This document shows positions 20,932 through 31,530 of a stretch of DNA of 64,000 nucleotides, piece by piece. A model generated the notes under the pieces. That model was not told the DNA's origin, did no database searches, and saw nothing but the letters and a program-made list of their open reading frames with translations. The stretch is from Oasisia sp. SBJ-2009 (lineage: Eukaryota; Annelida; Polychaeta; Sabellida; Siboglinidae). The stretch covers positions 20,933,402 through 20,997,401 of the forward strand of contig OZ024865.1 in NCBI GenBank assembly GCA_964017155.1, written 5' to 3'. The stretch's first letter is position 1. The number at the start of each line of letters is the position of its first letter. Both the position numbers and the translations under genes were made by a program.

Positions 20932-21690
20932 TCCCCATCACCCAGGATGGATGTGTATTGAGCACCCATCACCCAGGATGGATGTGTATTGAGCACCCAT
21001 CACCCAGGATGGATGTGTATTGAGCACCCATCACCCAGGATGGAAGTGTATTGAGCACCCATCACCCAGGATGGATGTGTATTGAGCTCCCATCACCCAG
21101 GATGGATGTGTATTGAGCACCCATCACCCAGGATGGATGTGTATTGAGCACCCATCACCCAGGATGGATGTGTATTGAGCACCCATCACCCAGGATGGAT
21201 GTGTATTGAGCACCCATCACCCAGGATGGATGTGTATTGAGCACCCATCACCCAGGATGGATGTGTATTGAGCACCCATCACCCAGGATGGATGTGTATT
21301 GAGCACCCATCACCCAGGATGGATGTGTATTGAGCACCCATCACCCAGGATGGAAGTGTATTGAGCACCCATCACCCAGGATGGATGTGTATTGAGCACC
21401 CATCACCCAGGATGGATGTGTATTGAGTACCCATCACCCAGGATGGATGTGTATTGAGCACCCATCACCCAGGATGGATGTGTATTGAGCACCCATCACC
21501 CAGGATGGATGTGTATTGAGCACCCATCACCCAGGATGGAAGTGTATTGAGCACCCATCACCCAGGATGGATGTGTATTGAGCACCCATCACCCAGGATG
21601 GAAGTGTATTGAGCACCCATCACCCAGGATGGAAGTGTATTGAGCACCCATCACCCAGGATGGATGTGTATTGAGCACCCATCACCCAGG
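20932..21690. repeat. 31-bp minisatellite, block 1 (about 24 copies)
   Basis: Unit CACCCAGGATGGATGTGTAT followed by TGAGCACCCAT. Copies are almost identical. On the minus strand a unit encodes YTSILGDG or shifted frames; the single-copy edge is QYTSILGDGDAAV, so the array is an amplified piece of the transposase gene. 31 is not a multiple of three, so the frame cycles. Confidence 0.95.
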
Positions 21691-22373
21691 AATGAATGAA
21701 TGAATGTTTTATTTTCGGAAACGTACAAAGCACATATGTAATAAACTAAAAATGTAACAGACAATTATATAATGCACGATTCCGGGCAGACAGCGGAGCC
21801 AATTAAGGCTGTTACCAGTTTGCATAGATAATTATTATTACGAAACCATTTGTTATAAATTAAACTGGTCGCTGCCAACCCTACCATAGCTGTATAAACA
21901 ATAATGTTATAATAGTAATTTCACATGTAACACATACTTATAGTTTTTATAACTGATCAGGTATGTAAAACGTAACAATAATATTCAATAATAAATGTTC
22001 AATTAACATGTATAGCAAACGTGTAGTAATACCAAATAACGACAATGACAAGGATATAATTACAAACGTATATGAGCAGATATTTTATATTTAATAGGCT
22101 TCACCTAGCTCTTCATACCCTTTTACAACAATTGCTTTTAGTGATACTGCAAAACTTTTTATGTTTTTTTTTGTTGGATGGTAAACGGAATTCTGTTCCA
22201 TATCAATGGACCTTTACATAAAAAAACTTTTAGAAAATTTTACTGTTAGAGAAGTAAAAGGTCGTATGTGTGAAGATTGTCTAGTTTCGTGAATGTGTAT
22301 GTCATGGGTAAATGTAAATATATCGGATAAATAATGAGGGAGACTCCTATGAACATAATTATACATAAATATA
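21691..22373 (-). mobile_element. 5'-truncated LINE 3' end inserted in the minisatellite
   Basis: Minus strand, 22373 to 21691. It starts in the last part of an RT ORF (VHRSLPHYLSDIF, IRPFTSLTVKFSKSFF, GPLIWNRIPF), then a non-coding 3' tail that ends in CATTCATTCATTCATT next to the array. A (CATT)n end is typical of CR1-like LINEs. The 31-bp array resumes on the other side, so the insertion is younger than the array. Confidence 0.82.
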
Positions 22374-22587
22374 TGGATGGATGTGTATTGAGCACCCAAC
22401 ACCCAGGATGGATGTGTATTGAGTACCCATCACCCAGGATGGATGTGTATTGAGCACCCATCACCCAGGATGGATATGTATTGAGCACCCATCACCCAGG
22501 ATGGATGTGTATTGAGCACCCATCACCCAGGATGGATGTGTATTGAGCACCCATCACCCAGGATGGATGTGTATTGAGCACCCATCA
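22374..22587. repeat. 31-bp minisatellite, block 2 (about 7 copies)
   Basis: Same unit as block 1; the array was cut in two by the LINE insertion. Confidence 0.95.
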
Positions 22588-23471
22588 AGTCCATTGATCT
22601 TGCCCACATCACCTTGGGGGCCTCTGTTTCCATGCAACTCCTGGAGCCAGTGTGATTGACACCACAGTTCTCCTGGTGTAGTTCCTGCCACTGCTCCTTC
22701 TCTTCCCTTGCAACTTGTTCCCAACAAGTTCGCACTCAACACAATACTTCGACCGAATAACGTAGTCTATGACTAATCCAGTCAACACCTCGATCACAAA
22801 TCCAATGCCAAAGAGAGAATGAAATCCTCTAGTTTTCCATGAGCCATCATAACTTACGGCGAGCTGCAAGTGCCCGTTGCTCTCTCCATAGATCTCCTCG
22901 TGTTCACGGCGTACGTTCTCATGAGCTTCCACCAGTGCATCGTATGCTATTCCGTACACCAGTTTCTGTTTCAGCCTGTCTGAGATGGAATTAAACGTCT
23001 TGCTGTGGAGGCCACCCATGATGTTCATAAGGGTTGTCAGACACACCAAGCCCGTCTGGTTGACACCACCTTCACGGGCTGCAAGTACACTAAGATGGTT
23101 GATCAAGAATGACTGTCTAGTCGGGTTCCACATACAGGCAGCTGTGGTGATGAATACACAGTGGACAGTTTGGCCCTACACATGTCACCCGACAATTGAA
23201 GTTGGACAGCATATCCCTTCACAGCTGTTTCTGTGATACGCAGTGCTGCTGTGGTGCACTCTGGACAAGCAAGTGGCTTCACAAAATCAGTTAGCTTGTC
23301 TGTGTGTAACAACACAAAGTGGCTGTCAGAAAATGTTGTGGTCGGGGCGCTCTCCGAAGTAGATGCTCTAGGCGAAGACAACAACACAATCTTGTGTTGA
23401 CTGGCAGATGACGTGTGTAGATCACTGAAGGACATAGGCTCAGAGACAGAGGGCTCTTTAGCTGCGACTGA
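22588..23471 (-). pseudogene. Mutator-like transposase, N-terminal part
   Basis: An acceptor TTCATTGTTTCAG lies at 23472. The ORF (to 23103) has VLLHTDKLTDFVKPLACPEC, the zinc-ribbon-like N-terminus. A frame change near 23120 leads to RQSFLINHLSVLAAREGGVN, then AVSYDGSWKTRGFHSLFGIG, GFVIEVLTGLVIDYVIRSKY and CVECEL. SYDGSW has the first catalytic Asp of the metazoan Mutator-like domain (as I recall, Pfam Mutator PF20700). A further frameshift comes near 22740. The gene continues through the minisatellite to 20798 and beyond piggyBac 2 to 11204. Confidence 0.8.
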
Positions 23472-23520
23472 AACAATGAAATATAATAAATAAGTAAACA
23501 GTAAACCATAAAGAAAATGT

Positions 23521-24288
23521 TCAGGTGCCGCTGGGACAAGTCCTGGTCTCCAGCTGTGCCACAATCCTCTCCTGGATGGCCGATGCCACTGTAGCAATTT
23601 GCTGCTCTGTCGTTATTTCTGCCCTTGCTGGGGCAGTCATGGCACTCAAGGCAGCAGGGCATTGTAGCAGTTCTTGTACGCTTTGTGGCCGCGACTGCTC
23701 CACGAATGGTGCCACAGTCTCATGCAGTCCACCCATGATGAGTCTCACCTTCTGCATGTCCGTCAACTGGAGTCCCCGTGCAGCGTTGAGAATGATGGCA
23801 GTGAAGTCTGCAATGGACTGTCCTGGCTGTTGTCGTCGCTGGTACAAGTCTCTCTCTTGTCGCCAGAGTGCTTGTTGCGAGACGCGGAATCGCTGCGAGA
23901 AGTGGGCTCGCAGTATCGGCCACTCACTCTTCACTTCGTCATCCAGCGACTGATGCCATGTCAGGGCGATGCCTGACACATGGAAGGCGAAAGCATCGGC
24001 CTTCTGTTTGTCATTCATGTTCTGTAGTCTGGCGTAACTCTCATATTGTTCGAGCCAGCTGTCAGATGTGACCATGTCGCCCTTAAATGTTTCCACCGAA
24101 AATCCAGGCCTTGGCGCTGCCATGTTTTGCATCTGCTCGACGAGGGCAGTTAGCACGTCAGCAGTAATGTCAGCCTTCATGGCACCCGTGGCTCTGTCTG
24201 AGTTGGTCGACATCTTTAACTTTGCTGAAGTGTGTGATCTTGTTTGGCTGGCTGGAACGTCTGTCTTTTTACCCATAAAATAAATCAA
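23521..24288 (-). pseudogene. LTR-retrotransposon gag (Retrotrans_gag type)
   Basis: An intact 255-codon ORF on the minus strand. PGFSVETFKGD, WLEQYESYARL, KADAFAFHVSGIALTWHQSL and EWPILRAHFSQRF are the conserved capsid core; LYQRRQQPGQSIADFTAII follows. The C-terminus ends at 23521 with no zinc knuckle, and pol is missing, so the element is truncated where it meets the Mutator-like intron. Start could be the Met at 24288 or 24213. Full open length suggests recent arrival. Confidence 0.85.
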
Positions 24289-24830
24289 TCCTACACTACT
24301 AAAATAGAGACTGGAATTTTGAGAGATATAAAAAAATCCCTATCCGGATTCTCCACCCATTTATCGCAGCGGTCCAGCTAGATAAAGGCGGAGGTACCAA
24401 TTAACAAAGAAGTCCAAACAAGATTAAATAACTACAATCCACTTTATTATACCCTCAAATTAATATCACATCTACATAGATGTCCAGCCAGTTACGACAT
24501 GAGTGTGACCACGGCCGTGGTGTGACGACCACACACAGACCGACACCCTGCAGGCTCAGCTCCTGCCAACCAACTCCCCTCACTTTCCTCTTACACTCTT
24601 CTATATCTCAGCTAACCTGACTACACATTCAAATTTATCAATGGGGGGTCTTCATAATTCCCGCCCAGTATACATAAAGAAAAATACATCAACTAGGCTA
24701 CTGGTAGTTATGAACATGTGGTTTGGGGGTCTTCATATTCCCACCAAGCATACCTAAAGATAACAATACTGACTAAGCTACAGCTAATTACTGCCATGTA
24801 GTTTCTCCTCCACTACTTATCTCATCTCTG
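24289..24830 (-). repeat. Probable LTR/leader upstream of the gag ORF
   Basis: Non-coding. It has a TATAATAAAG-type box (near 24450), a 12-bp palindrome CCACGGCCGTGG (24511-24522) and a two-copy repeat of about 79 bp (24642-24800). This fits a U3-R-U5 region of the same retrotransposon, but no second LTR is present to confirm it. Confidence 0.4.
24642..24800. repeat. About 79-bp tandem duplication
   Basis: Both units contain GGGGTCTTCATA, TTCCC, and a CATAC(A/C)TAAAGA block. Confidence 0.75.
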
Positions 24831-24840
24831 ATATAAACAC

Positions 24841-26020
24841 CTACTCATTAATTAATTCATAACCTAACAAGTTATAATAAGCCCTACCATACATGCAAAA
24901 ATTTGCAGTCCGTGAACCCACAACCATGGTCGATGTACAATTTGCAAATAGGCCTTCCGACAGTGGTGACTTGGATTGTTTAACAGGTGTAGGAGGCCTG
25001 CCATTGTTGCTAGACGCCCGAGGTGTTAATTGCATTGTTTGCAAGTAAGGGACATCTGTTCACCAGCAAAATTTATGATAGGCCTGCAGTTTTCGGTATT
25101 CCCTGTCGTAGAAATACACAGAAACGTTCTCATAGCGCTGGGACAACTGGTACATCTTAGTGGTGTACGACAAGTAATCGACCATGCCTTGCTCATCTAA
25201 CTTCACCTCGCCCAACAGTTTATATAGGATCGCGAGATTAGCTATGGACCATTGAGAAAGGGTTAGGGAATCAAGTTTAGGCTTCGCCCCGGATTTGATT
25301 ATGATCTGCCTCCCCTCGTGCGTCCCAGCAACAACTTCTTCCTATACCATGTCCCTACATGCAAAGTCAATGATATCGTGGTAGGAAGAGGTCGACCTGC
25401 CACTAGCTGCTGATAGCAGATGGACCTGGGTGTCTAGCCATGTACCTGGCAGAGTTCCAACCAGTCCTGGACCTGGTGTCACTGGAAGCCGCCCGCTTCC
25501 CCCGTCGGCTTGGTTCCTTTGTAGGTCACCGACGCTCGGTCCGTTGGCGCTGCCGCTTCTTGTCGACACCGGTCCCGATTGCATAGCGCGCACGTGTTCT
25601 GTCATCAGGCCGTGTACGGGTCGCCCGCCTCCCTCGGTCCCACCCCTTGGCCAGTGCGCGTGGCAGCCTCATATCGTCAGCGCATGTAGTCGCGGCAGCG
25701 GCGGCCATTGTCTCCCCGTCTGTCAGCGTCGCCACCACACATGACGTCTCCACAGGTTGCATCAGCAGCAGCGCTTTCAACAACAGCTTCTGTTGGCCCC
25801 AGGGAATTTTCGCTTGAAGGAGATCTTCCTGGTCAACGAGTACGAGGGCTTCCATTGAATTGAAGCCCTCTTTTATCACTAGGTCGACGGTCTTGGCCGT
25901 GATCTTTTCACTTGCTGCCCATTCACGCAAGGCTTCTTCTGCCTGGCTTTCGTCCATCTTCTCAATGTAAAATTCCCGCAAGAGCCTCACAAAAATATGG
26001 CTGCTAGCGCTGCTGCACAA
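24841..26020 (-). pseudogene. Retroelement gag-like protein with N-terminal SAM-like domain
   Basis: Minus-strand pieces in order: 26020-25526 with ALREWAASEKITAKTVDLVI, then KIPWGQQKLLLKALLLM, a helical SAM-like domain. 25605-25342 has STSSYHDIIDFACRDMV. After an in-frame TAG, 25325-24841 has LTLSQWSIANLAILYKLL, then MVDYLSYTTKMYQLSQRYE and YFYDREYRKLQAYHKFCW. I recognise this from invertebrate retroelements encoding an RT further downstream, but no RT follows here. Lesions are one frameshift (near 25600) and two stops (near 25345 and 25070). Confidence 0.6.
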
Positions 26021-26131
26021 TTGAAACTAAATACAATAATGGCCGCAGTGACTGCTGATTGGTTGACCAATCATATAGAGCTGTCGTCACTCCACTTGCG
26101 CCACTTGTCCCCTGGTTGGCCGCACTATCTG

Positions 26132-26640
26132 TCACATTACGTCGCAATCGATGTCAGTCGGATGCGATCCTGCAAAGTCAGCATCGCTGATGACAACAGG
26201 GTTGTATGGGACAACGCCTGTCTTCCTGAACCCGTTGACGGCTGTGATTGTGGTCACTGCCTTGAGATACGTCCCCCCCCCCAAACAACATGGCGATCTG
26301 ATGGATGGTGACAACTCTCCCTGGATGCCCCTGAAGCAAATCCTCACCGCCTCGTCGGAGTACAAGCTCAGAGGCTTCATGGATGCACCCTGTGAGTGCA
26401 GTATGGCAGAAGGCAGATGATGTGCTAAGTCAATCAACGCAATATTCTTGGTGTGCGTCATGCTGGTCACCTTCAGTTTCCGAATTGATAGCGACTGACA
26501 AAGCACTTCAGCCACTTTCAGCCTGCGACCTCCTTCATTTCGTCAAACTGATGAGGTAAGAAAATGTTCTTGGCGGCTAATTGATAGGCAAGTGTGTGCA
26601 CATCATTCCCAGACAGGCCGAAAAACCTTCCCTGTGTATC
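26132..26640 (-). pseudogene. Internally deleted pogo/Tigger-like transposase
   Basis: Upstream part (26640-26520): GRFFGLSGNDVHTLAYQLAA, then NIFLPHQFDEMKEVAG, the Tc5/CENP-B-type helix-turn-helix half. Downstream part (26270-26132): TAVNGFRKTGVVPYNPVVIS DADF, the C-terminal end of DDE_1 transposases. The catalytic core between them is missing. A C10 run (26273-26282) lies at the start of the C-terminal part. Confidence 0.65.
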
Positions 26641-26949
26641 GCGCACGCATGCACGCACGCACGCACACACACAAGAGTTAGCCAGCTAAATTTTTAACCT
26701 CGTGGTGGTTTATCTGACAAATAGAGCGTATCATAAATGCATTTATGTATCCTACCAGAAAGCAAGTTAACGGGTTGCCTATGTGAGGCCGTAGCTCGTT
26801 TGGTGCAACAATATAAACACTTGACAACAGATATTAAGTATGCAAGAGGGCAAATTTTATTACCAGATCACTTGAATCCATATCCTATCAGACAATACAT
26901 GATATATAAAAACCCAGCACTGCTAATTTCCACTAGTATTCGGAACCAA
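26641..26949. other. No recognisable gene; (CACG)n microsatellite
   Basis: A short GCACGCACGCACGCACACAC run at 26640-26675. The rest is unassigned. Confidence 0.5.
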
Positions 26950-28100
26950 CAAAGGTGAGGGATGAACCGCGCCGGAACGCATCTTTGATGTCAGCCTTAG
27001 CTATGAAACAATCCTGTCCACAGTCTTGTACAAGGTCTACCACGTGATCTAATGTTTCATACTGAACACTCGTGAACTGTTTAGAAGTATGAAAATTGAT
27101 TGAGTCACCTCGTGGGAAGGATAAATCATGAATAAGCCTGAATTTACCCTGGTCATGTTTAGGTATCAAACCAAGTGGGGATGAATGAAAGTCGGTGAAT
27201 GGAGGTTTAGTAAACGGCCCAGCAATACGTCCGATTGAAATTTCTTTGAGTAGTTTATCATCAACAAGAGACTGTGCCTGGAGAGCAGAACGATGATTTC
27301 CTGAAGTGCGAAAATGATGTAGGCCATCACAGTGAAGGGAAAACCTGTTTATGAACCCATTGAGCAGGATGGTTGATTCCTGTTCGTCATAATGGAGCAG
27401 GTAATCGGCGAGCATGTCCCGTCTGATTGACGTTGGGAACATGTGGCTGGATGGTGGGACGATTGCCCTTGGTAAGGGGTGGTCGACGACCACAGTTGCG
27501 GGACTGGTGAGCACCATAGCATCTAGCACAGGCACATGGGTTGTTGCAAGAGCCCGATTTGTCAAAAGTGAAGCACTGACCAGTGGGGTATCGCCCAGTC
27601 CTGGAGGGAACACCCCGGATGATTGGGCAGTGGGTGTTCGTGTTAAGAAAGGGGGGACGACCTGCCTGTGTTGGTAGCTTGAGGCAGCGAAAGCGGAGAT
27701 CCCAGGGAATCTGACCAAATTCCAACTGGTGTGCTTTCTTCTCCCTGTGGAAAGACTCATCATATAAATGCCAAGCCATTCCTCCAAACCGATGATCCAT
27801 ACCCCCAATGTCGGAAATATGTTTAAAAAGACTAAGGGCAAGGTTGGGAAAGCGCTCTGTCGTGACAGCTGCATAAATAGAGAATGCAGAGACCCACTGA
27901 CTATAAGAAGAAATTGGCTTATTGGACTTGGCCATTGCCAATGCTTGCTGTGTGCCTATTTGTGTCAGTTCCAACAATACCTGCTGATTTTGGTAGTTGT
28001 CCAACTCATGCTCTTTTAGTAATATTTGCATTTGAATGAAATCTCCATTCCAAATGCGATGCTTTAACTCAGTGGGAAGGTTGCCCCCTAGTGGTCGATT
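26950..28100 (-). pseudogene. Second DIRS-like retroelement: gag and start of RT
   Basis: Gag (28100-27387): LPTELKHRIWNGDFIQMQIL, then QWVSAFSIYAAV, and a Cys/His finger CFTFDKSGSCNNPCACARC. Layout and order match the gag at 16870-17965. A frame change near 27430 leads to RT fingers (27400-26950): GRIAGPFTKPPFTDFHSSPL, GLIPKHDQGKFRLIHDLSFP, and FIAKADIKDAFRR with the first catalytic Asp. It stops there, so the remaining RT, RNase H and YR are gone. The 5' end is fused to a LINE endonuclease frame near 28100. Confidence 0.8.
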
Positions 28101-28409
28101 GATGACATTATAGACGTCGCTCCATTGATGAAATGACAGCAATGCAGTATCCAATGTGCAGCTGTTAAACTCGCCCATAATAAAGACCGGAGCGTCCGGG
28201 TAGTGTAACAGCTGTTAAAGTTGCCCATAATAAACACCGGAGCGTCCGGGTAGCGTACCAGCATTGACTGCATGTAAGTGGCTATTGCGTCTGCACTGGG
28301 TGGAACATAAACACAATATAGTACCATGCTGCTAAATTCCTGTGGTAAATGGAACGGGTGAACAGACAGCGTCAACAGTTCCAAGTTTGGTGAACAGAGT
28401 GTGGTGTGT
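28088..28409 (-). pseudogene. LINE endonuclease (EEP), part left of the P element
   Basis: Minus strand: KIHTTLCSPNLELLTLSVHP, then YCVYVPPSADA and FIMGNFNSC, the GDFN-like motif. The frame is split at 28410 by the P element and resumes at 29532. A 50-bp direct duplication (28159-28258) repeats the FIMGxFNSC segment. Confidence 0.8.
28159..28258. repeat. 50-bp tandem duplication
   Basis: CAGCTGTTAAA starts at 28159 and 28209; units contain CGGAGCGTCCGGGTAG. It duplicates the LINE endonuclease motif. Confidence 0.85.
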
Positions 28410-28417
28410 ATTTTAAC
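28410..28417. other. 8-bp target-site duplication, left of the P element
   Basis: ATTTTAAC, identical to 29524-29531. Confidence 0.9.
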
Positions 28418-28457
28418 CATAGACATAAAACCATGGACTGCCAACTCCAAAATCTCG
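28418..28457 (+). repeat. P element terminal inverted repeat, left
   Basis: CATAGACATAAAACCATGGA then CTGCCAACTCCAAAATCTCG; matches the right end with about three mismatches. Confidence 0.9.
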
Positions 28458-28607
28458 CGCATTCATTCTTGTACGAGAGGTTGTGTCCAGCGAGATTTTG
28501 CGAGAGCAGGAGCAGCTTTCTTCCGGTTTGGTTTGTTGTGCTTGGATTTGATCAGCTGTTGACGGTCAAAACTGTCAATCGGCACTGCAAATACATTTTA
28601 GCATGAA

Positions 28608-29200
28608 TTATTGACGGCAACCGTAGAATGGACGGACGAAACCAACCAAGTCGCCATTCCGTCGATCGTATACGAGGTCAGCCTTTATCGATATCTCAAC
28701 GTGCATAAGACATACCCATCGTTCATTGGAGTGCAAATCTTCTGCCAGCTTTTTCAGCTCCAGAAACACCTCAACCTGGAAGCCAGATGTTGGATGCACA
28801 ATGTTAACGTAATCCCTGAGTGTGGAGTCTCGGCAGGCAGTTTGATGACTCCAACTTGACGAAGAGGTAGGCCGAGGGGCTCTGGCTGTGAAGTAGTATG
28901 GCGAATAGCACCATCATGGTATGCCATCGCATGCCCCCTGCCTTTCTCTCAAAGGCCTTCTTCTGCTCATTCCAGAACATTTGGATGAACGAATTCTTTT
29001 CAGAAGTGTCCATAATGTCTGAAAGGCGTTTGTGAGCAGCATCGGATACCTGCAAGTGTTCTTCTTTCAGCTTGGCTTGGATTTTCAGCAGTTCTTGCAA
29101 GGCATTGTGTTTTTCCAGGCGGGTGATCTTCAAAGCATTGGCAACCCTTGCTTTTGAAACTCGAGACAAGGGTGTATAGCGCTGAATTTCTTTTCTTTCT
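28608..29200 (-). pseudogene. P-type (THAP9-like) transposase fragment
   Basis: Minus strand: coiled-coil region (RLEKHNALQELLKIQAKLKE), then FIQMFWNEQKKAFERKAGG, MRWHTMMVLFAILLH, and after a frameshift near 28815 TLRDYVNIVHPTSGFQVEVF, then DLVYDRRNGDLVGFV. The order and spacing fit the RNase-H-like domain of P transposases. Where the family has a DEM-type catalytic motif, this reads MHVEIS, so the catalytic Asp seems lost. The THAP DNA-binding domain and the C-terminal half are absent. Confidence 0.82.
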
Positions 29201-29483
29201 GCCATACTGTGCCGAAGGCAGCCTACACCCCCCCCTGTCAGATTACCAGGACAGGACGGCTGATTAATGGCACCTGGACCTATAAATACAGTGCTTAAAC
29301 ATACCTTCACACTCAATCACAGTATAACAACATTAACTTTATGCTTACTGCTGACAAACGTAACAAAATGTTCGGTTTTATCTGGCAATTATCGGCAACA
29401 TTGCGAAGACAACGAAGCCCCAGAAAAGAAACGGAAGTAAGCATACCCTGTTGATGTTCGCGCATGCGCGACGCAAGCTAGAG

Positions 29484-29523
29484 GCACGAGATTTGAAGTT
29501 GGCAGTCCATGGTTTTATGTCTG
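29484..29523 (-). repeat. P element terminal inverted repeat, right
   Basis: Complement of the left repeat; target duplication ATTTTAAC follows at 29524-29531. Confidence 0.9.
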
Positions 29524-29531
29524 ATTTTAAC

Positions 29532-29625
29532 GTTGGAACACCACCGATTGTTTATGTAAATGCACAAACCCTCTCCTCTTGTCTTGCCTGATTTCTTGGT
29601 TCTGTCTGAACGGCACACAGTAAAC
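29532..29625 (-). pseudogene. LINE endonuclease (EEP), part right of the P element
   Basis: Minus strand: FTVCRSDRTKKSGKTRGEGL then CIYINNRWCSN, followed directly (after the P element) by VKIHTTLCSPN at 28409. This is the N-terminal half of the APE-type domain of a LINE family also seen at 56700 and 59831. Confidence 0.8.
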
Positions 29626-30035
29626 ATTTTGGTAAATAAGCATTCGCCAGCATGTGCATACGCAAGTAGACACTCATCTATGCGCCTTTGACATGTTTAT
29701 ATACATGCAGGTCTATATGCCTGTACTATAAAGGATACCGAAAACATGTATTCTTTTGGAAGAAAATAAAGCGTGATGCCGTGTTGGCATTGAATGGGCT
29801 TTTGTGTGTGTTATAACCCCCTGTATTGCATGAGAAGTTTAGGTTATATATATACATATACATATATATATATATATATATAAATTGATTGTAAGACTGA
29901 CGCTGCAGTCACCACGACTAGTGTCCTCATGTATAGGTGTTAATTGTCATGTAGCATTTGACGTCAAGTGTCCGCACGGTTGAATATGTACACGTAGCAC
30001 TGTTTTCGTATATTGTAATAAACATTATTCTATCT
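29626..30035. other. No gene; AT microsatellite
   Basis: An (AT)n-rich run lies at 29846-29884. Nothing else identified. Confidence 0.5.
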
Positions 30036-30730
30036 CTATTTACAATACATAAAGTTCTTTTCACATAATTGTATAAAAGACAAATGGGAAAAAAAGTTTG
30101 CAAGCCGACTAGCACTGTATATAGCATTCAGCGTGTGTGTAAACATGTTTTTGTTGCAACGATCATAGTCTCTGTGTCGAGGTGTGAAATGACGCGGCCG
30201 AAACAAAGAAGTGACATCGGTCGCTGGCGCCTCGCACATGTTACGTAATGTTGTAGCGGGCGACGGTCGTGAGCCACGGTAGACAGTGGCTGTCCGCGCA
30301 CCATTGGCTGTTGTTGGAAGTTCCCGAGATGTCGGGCAGGGGGCGACTACACCAGTGCCATCGCCGTCGGTCTCGGTCACAGGCGGTGTCTCCGGCACCT
30401 CCGCCCGCACCGAGACAGTGGCCGCCGTCCTGGGCGCCTTATCACTACCCCTCACCGAGGCCAGGGGTGGTGGCCTGTACACGTGTTTGGTTTTGACGAA
30501 CTGCTCCATGTCTTTGGCAGCCTTTCTAAAGGCGAGTCGTTCCTCTTCCGTCATTGCCCAGACCGCTTTTCTTACCTCATCACTCAGGTCGCTGTTGTTG
30601 GTGACAGGGGTGTTGTCCTGAGCCACTGTGTGGCGGGCGACCCATAGACAAAGCCCCACTTGCCGGGTTGCGCTCGGTTGCCACTTCATTGTCATCAGTG
30701 TCCGTGTCGTCCTAGTTCTCGGATGAATTG
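30036..30730 (-). CDS. Uncharacterised ORF
   Basis: A 219-codon minus-strand ORF. The N-terminal half has a charged helix (MTEEERLAFRKAAKDMEQF), then a Pro/Thr/Ala-rich low-complexity stretch. The C-terminal 50 residues look like read-through into non-coding sequence. An acidic TDTDDNEVATERN in another frame lies just upstream (30700). I do not recognise a family. It may be an exon of a transposon gene or chance. Confidence 0.25.
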
Positions 30731-30789
30731 ATGTGTTCTAGATGCAGAATATAATGGAATAGGTTTTACAAATAACTGTTGAAGATCGT

Positions 30790-31026
30790 TTGATAAGACA
30801 TTATGATAGGCATCAAACAAAAATAAAACAAGTTATTTGTATGATCCCATGGATTGGCACCGTGGATCAGTCTAATTACTCTTTCTGTATTAATATAATA
30901 CATTGTATGTTTGTCACATATGTGTTTCCCCATATTTCACAACAATACATTAAGTGAGGTAAAAATAATGAACAATATAGAGTACGCATGCTGAAGTGGT
31001 CGATACAATGGGTAACTTTATATATA
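30790..31026 (-). pseudogene. LINE RT C-terminal part, left of the pogo element
   Basis: Minus strand: SMRTLYCSLFLPHLMYCCEI WGNTYV, and after a frame change IRLIHGANPWDHTNNLFYF. This is the conserved post-palm region of CR1/RTE-like LINE proteins. The frame is interrupted at TA (31025-31026), where the pogo element begins, and resumes at 34191. Confidence 0.8.
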
Positions 31027-31040
31027 CAGTAGAACCTGTC
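31027..31040 (+). repeat. pogo terminal inverted repeat, left
   Basis: CAGTAGAACCTGTC after TA. Confidence 0.88.
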
Positions 31041-31243
31041 CATCCAAGCAAAAGTGTCCCTACATTGCAGGTGTCCCCTCATCGGAGGGACATGAATTCG
31101 CGACCATTTTTTCTCGAACAGACAATCTTTATATATATATTTATATATATAGCCTAGTATATCAAATTTAATATTAACAACATTCATATCATCCCATAAG
31201 AAATTGCCCACAGATGTTATCCCTCCCACGTTAATATGAGCAT

Positions 31244-31490
31244 CCACCACCACCTAAATAGAAAATAAGTACAATAGCCATCAAAATTATGTAATAATGT
31301 GTTAGAATGTATACCCCAGCACCTAAATAGAAAATAAGTACAATAGCATCAACATTACATAATAACACCACCACCTAAATAGAAAATAAGTACAATAGCA
31401 TCAACATTACATAATAACACCACCACCTAAATAGAAAATAAGTACAATAGCATCAAAATTAAATAATAACACACCACCTAAATACAAAGT
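31244..31490. repeat. About 54-bp tandem repeat, 4.5 copies
   Basis: Units contain CACCTAAATAGAAAATAAGT then ACAATAGCATCAA. It lies near the left end of the pogo element, downstream of its gene. Confidence 0.88.
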
Positions 31491-31530
31491 CATGAACAAT
31501 GTCTACAAGTTCTCAGTCGTGTTAGTTCTC

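Larger units (their letters stand above)
28418..29523 (-). mobile_element. P element, internally deleted (1,106 bp)
   Basis: Terminal inverted repeats of about 40 bp: CATAGACATAAAACCATGGA... from 28418, and the complement ending at 29523 (CAGACATAAAACCATGGACT read inward). The perfect 8-bp flanking duplication ATTTTAAC is the hallmark of P-element insertion. It interrupts a LINE endonuclease ORF, whose frame reads straight across when the element is removed. Inside is a fragment of a THAP9/P-type transposase. Confidence 0.93.

Noticed and set aside
25430..26420. Plus-strand ORFs rich in Pro/Gly and a HisCys-like stretch
   Set aside because: Antisense of the gag-like protein and the pogo scrap; no independent support.
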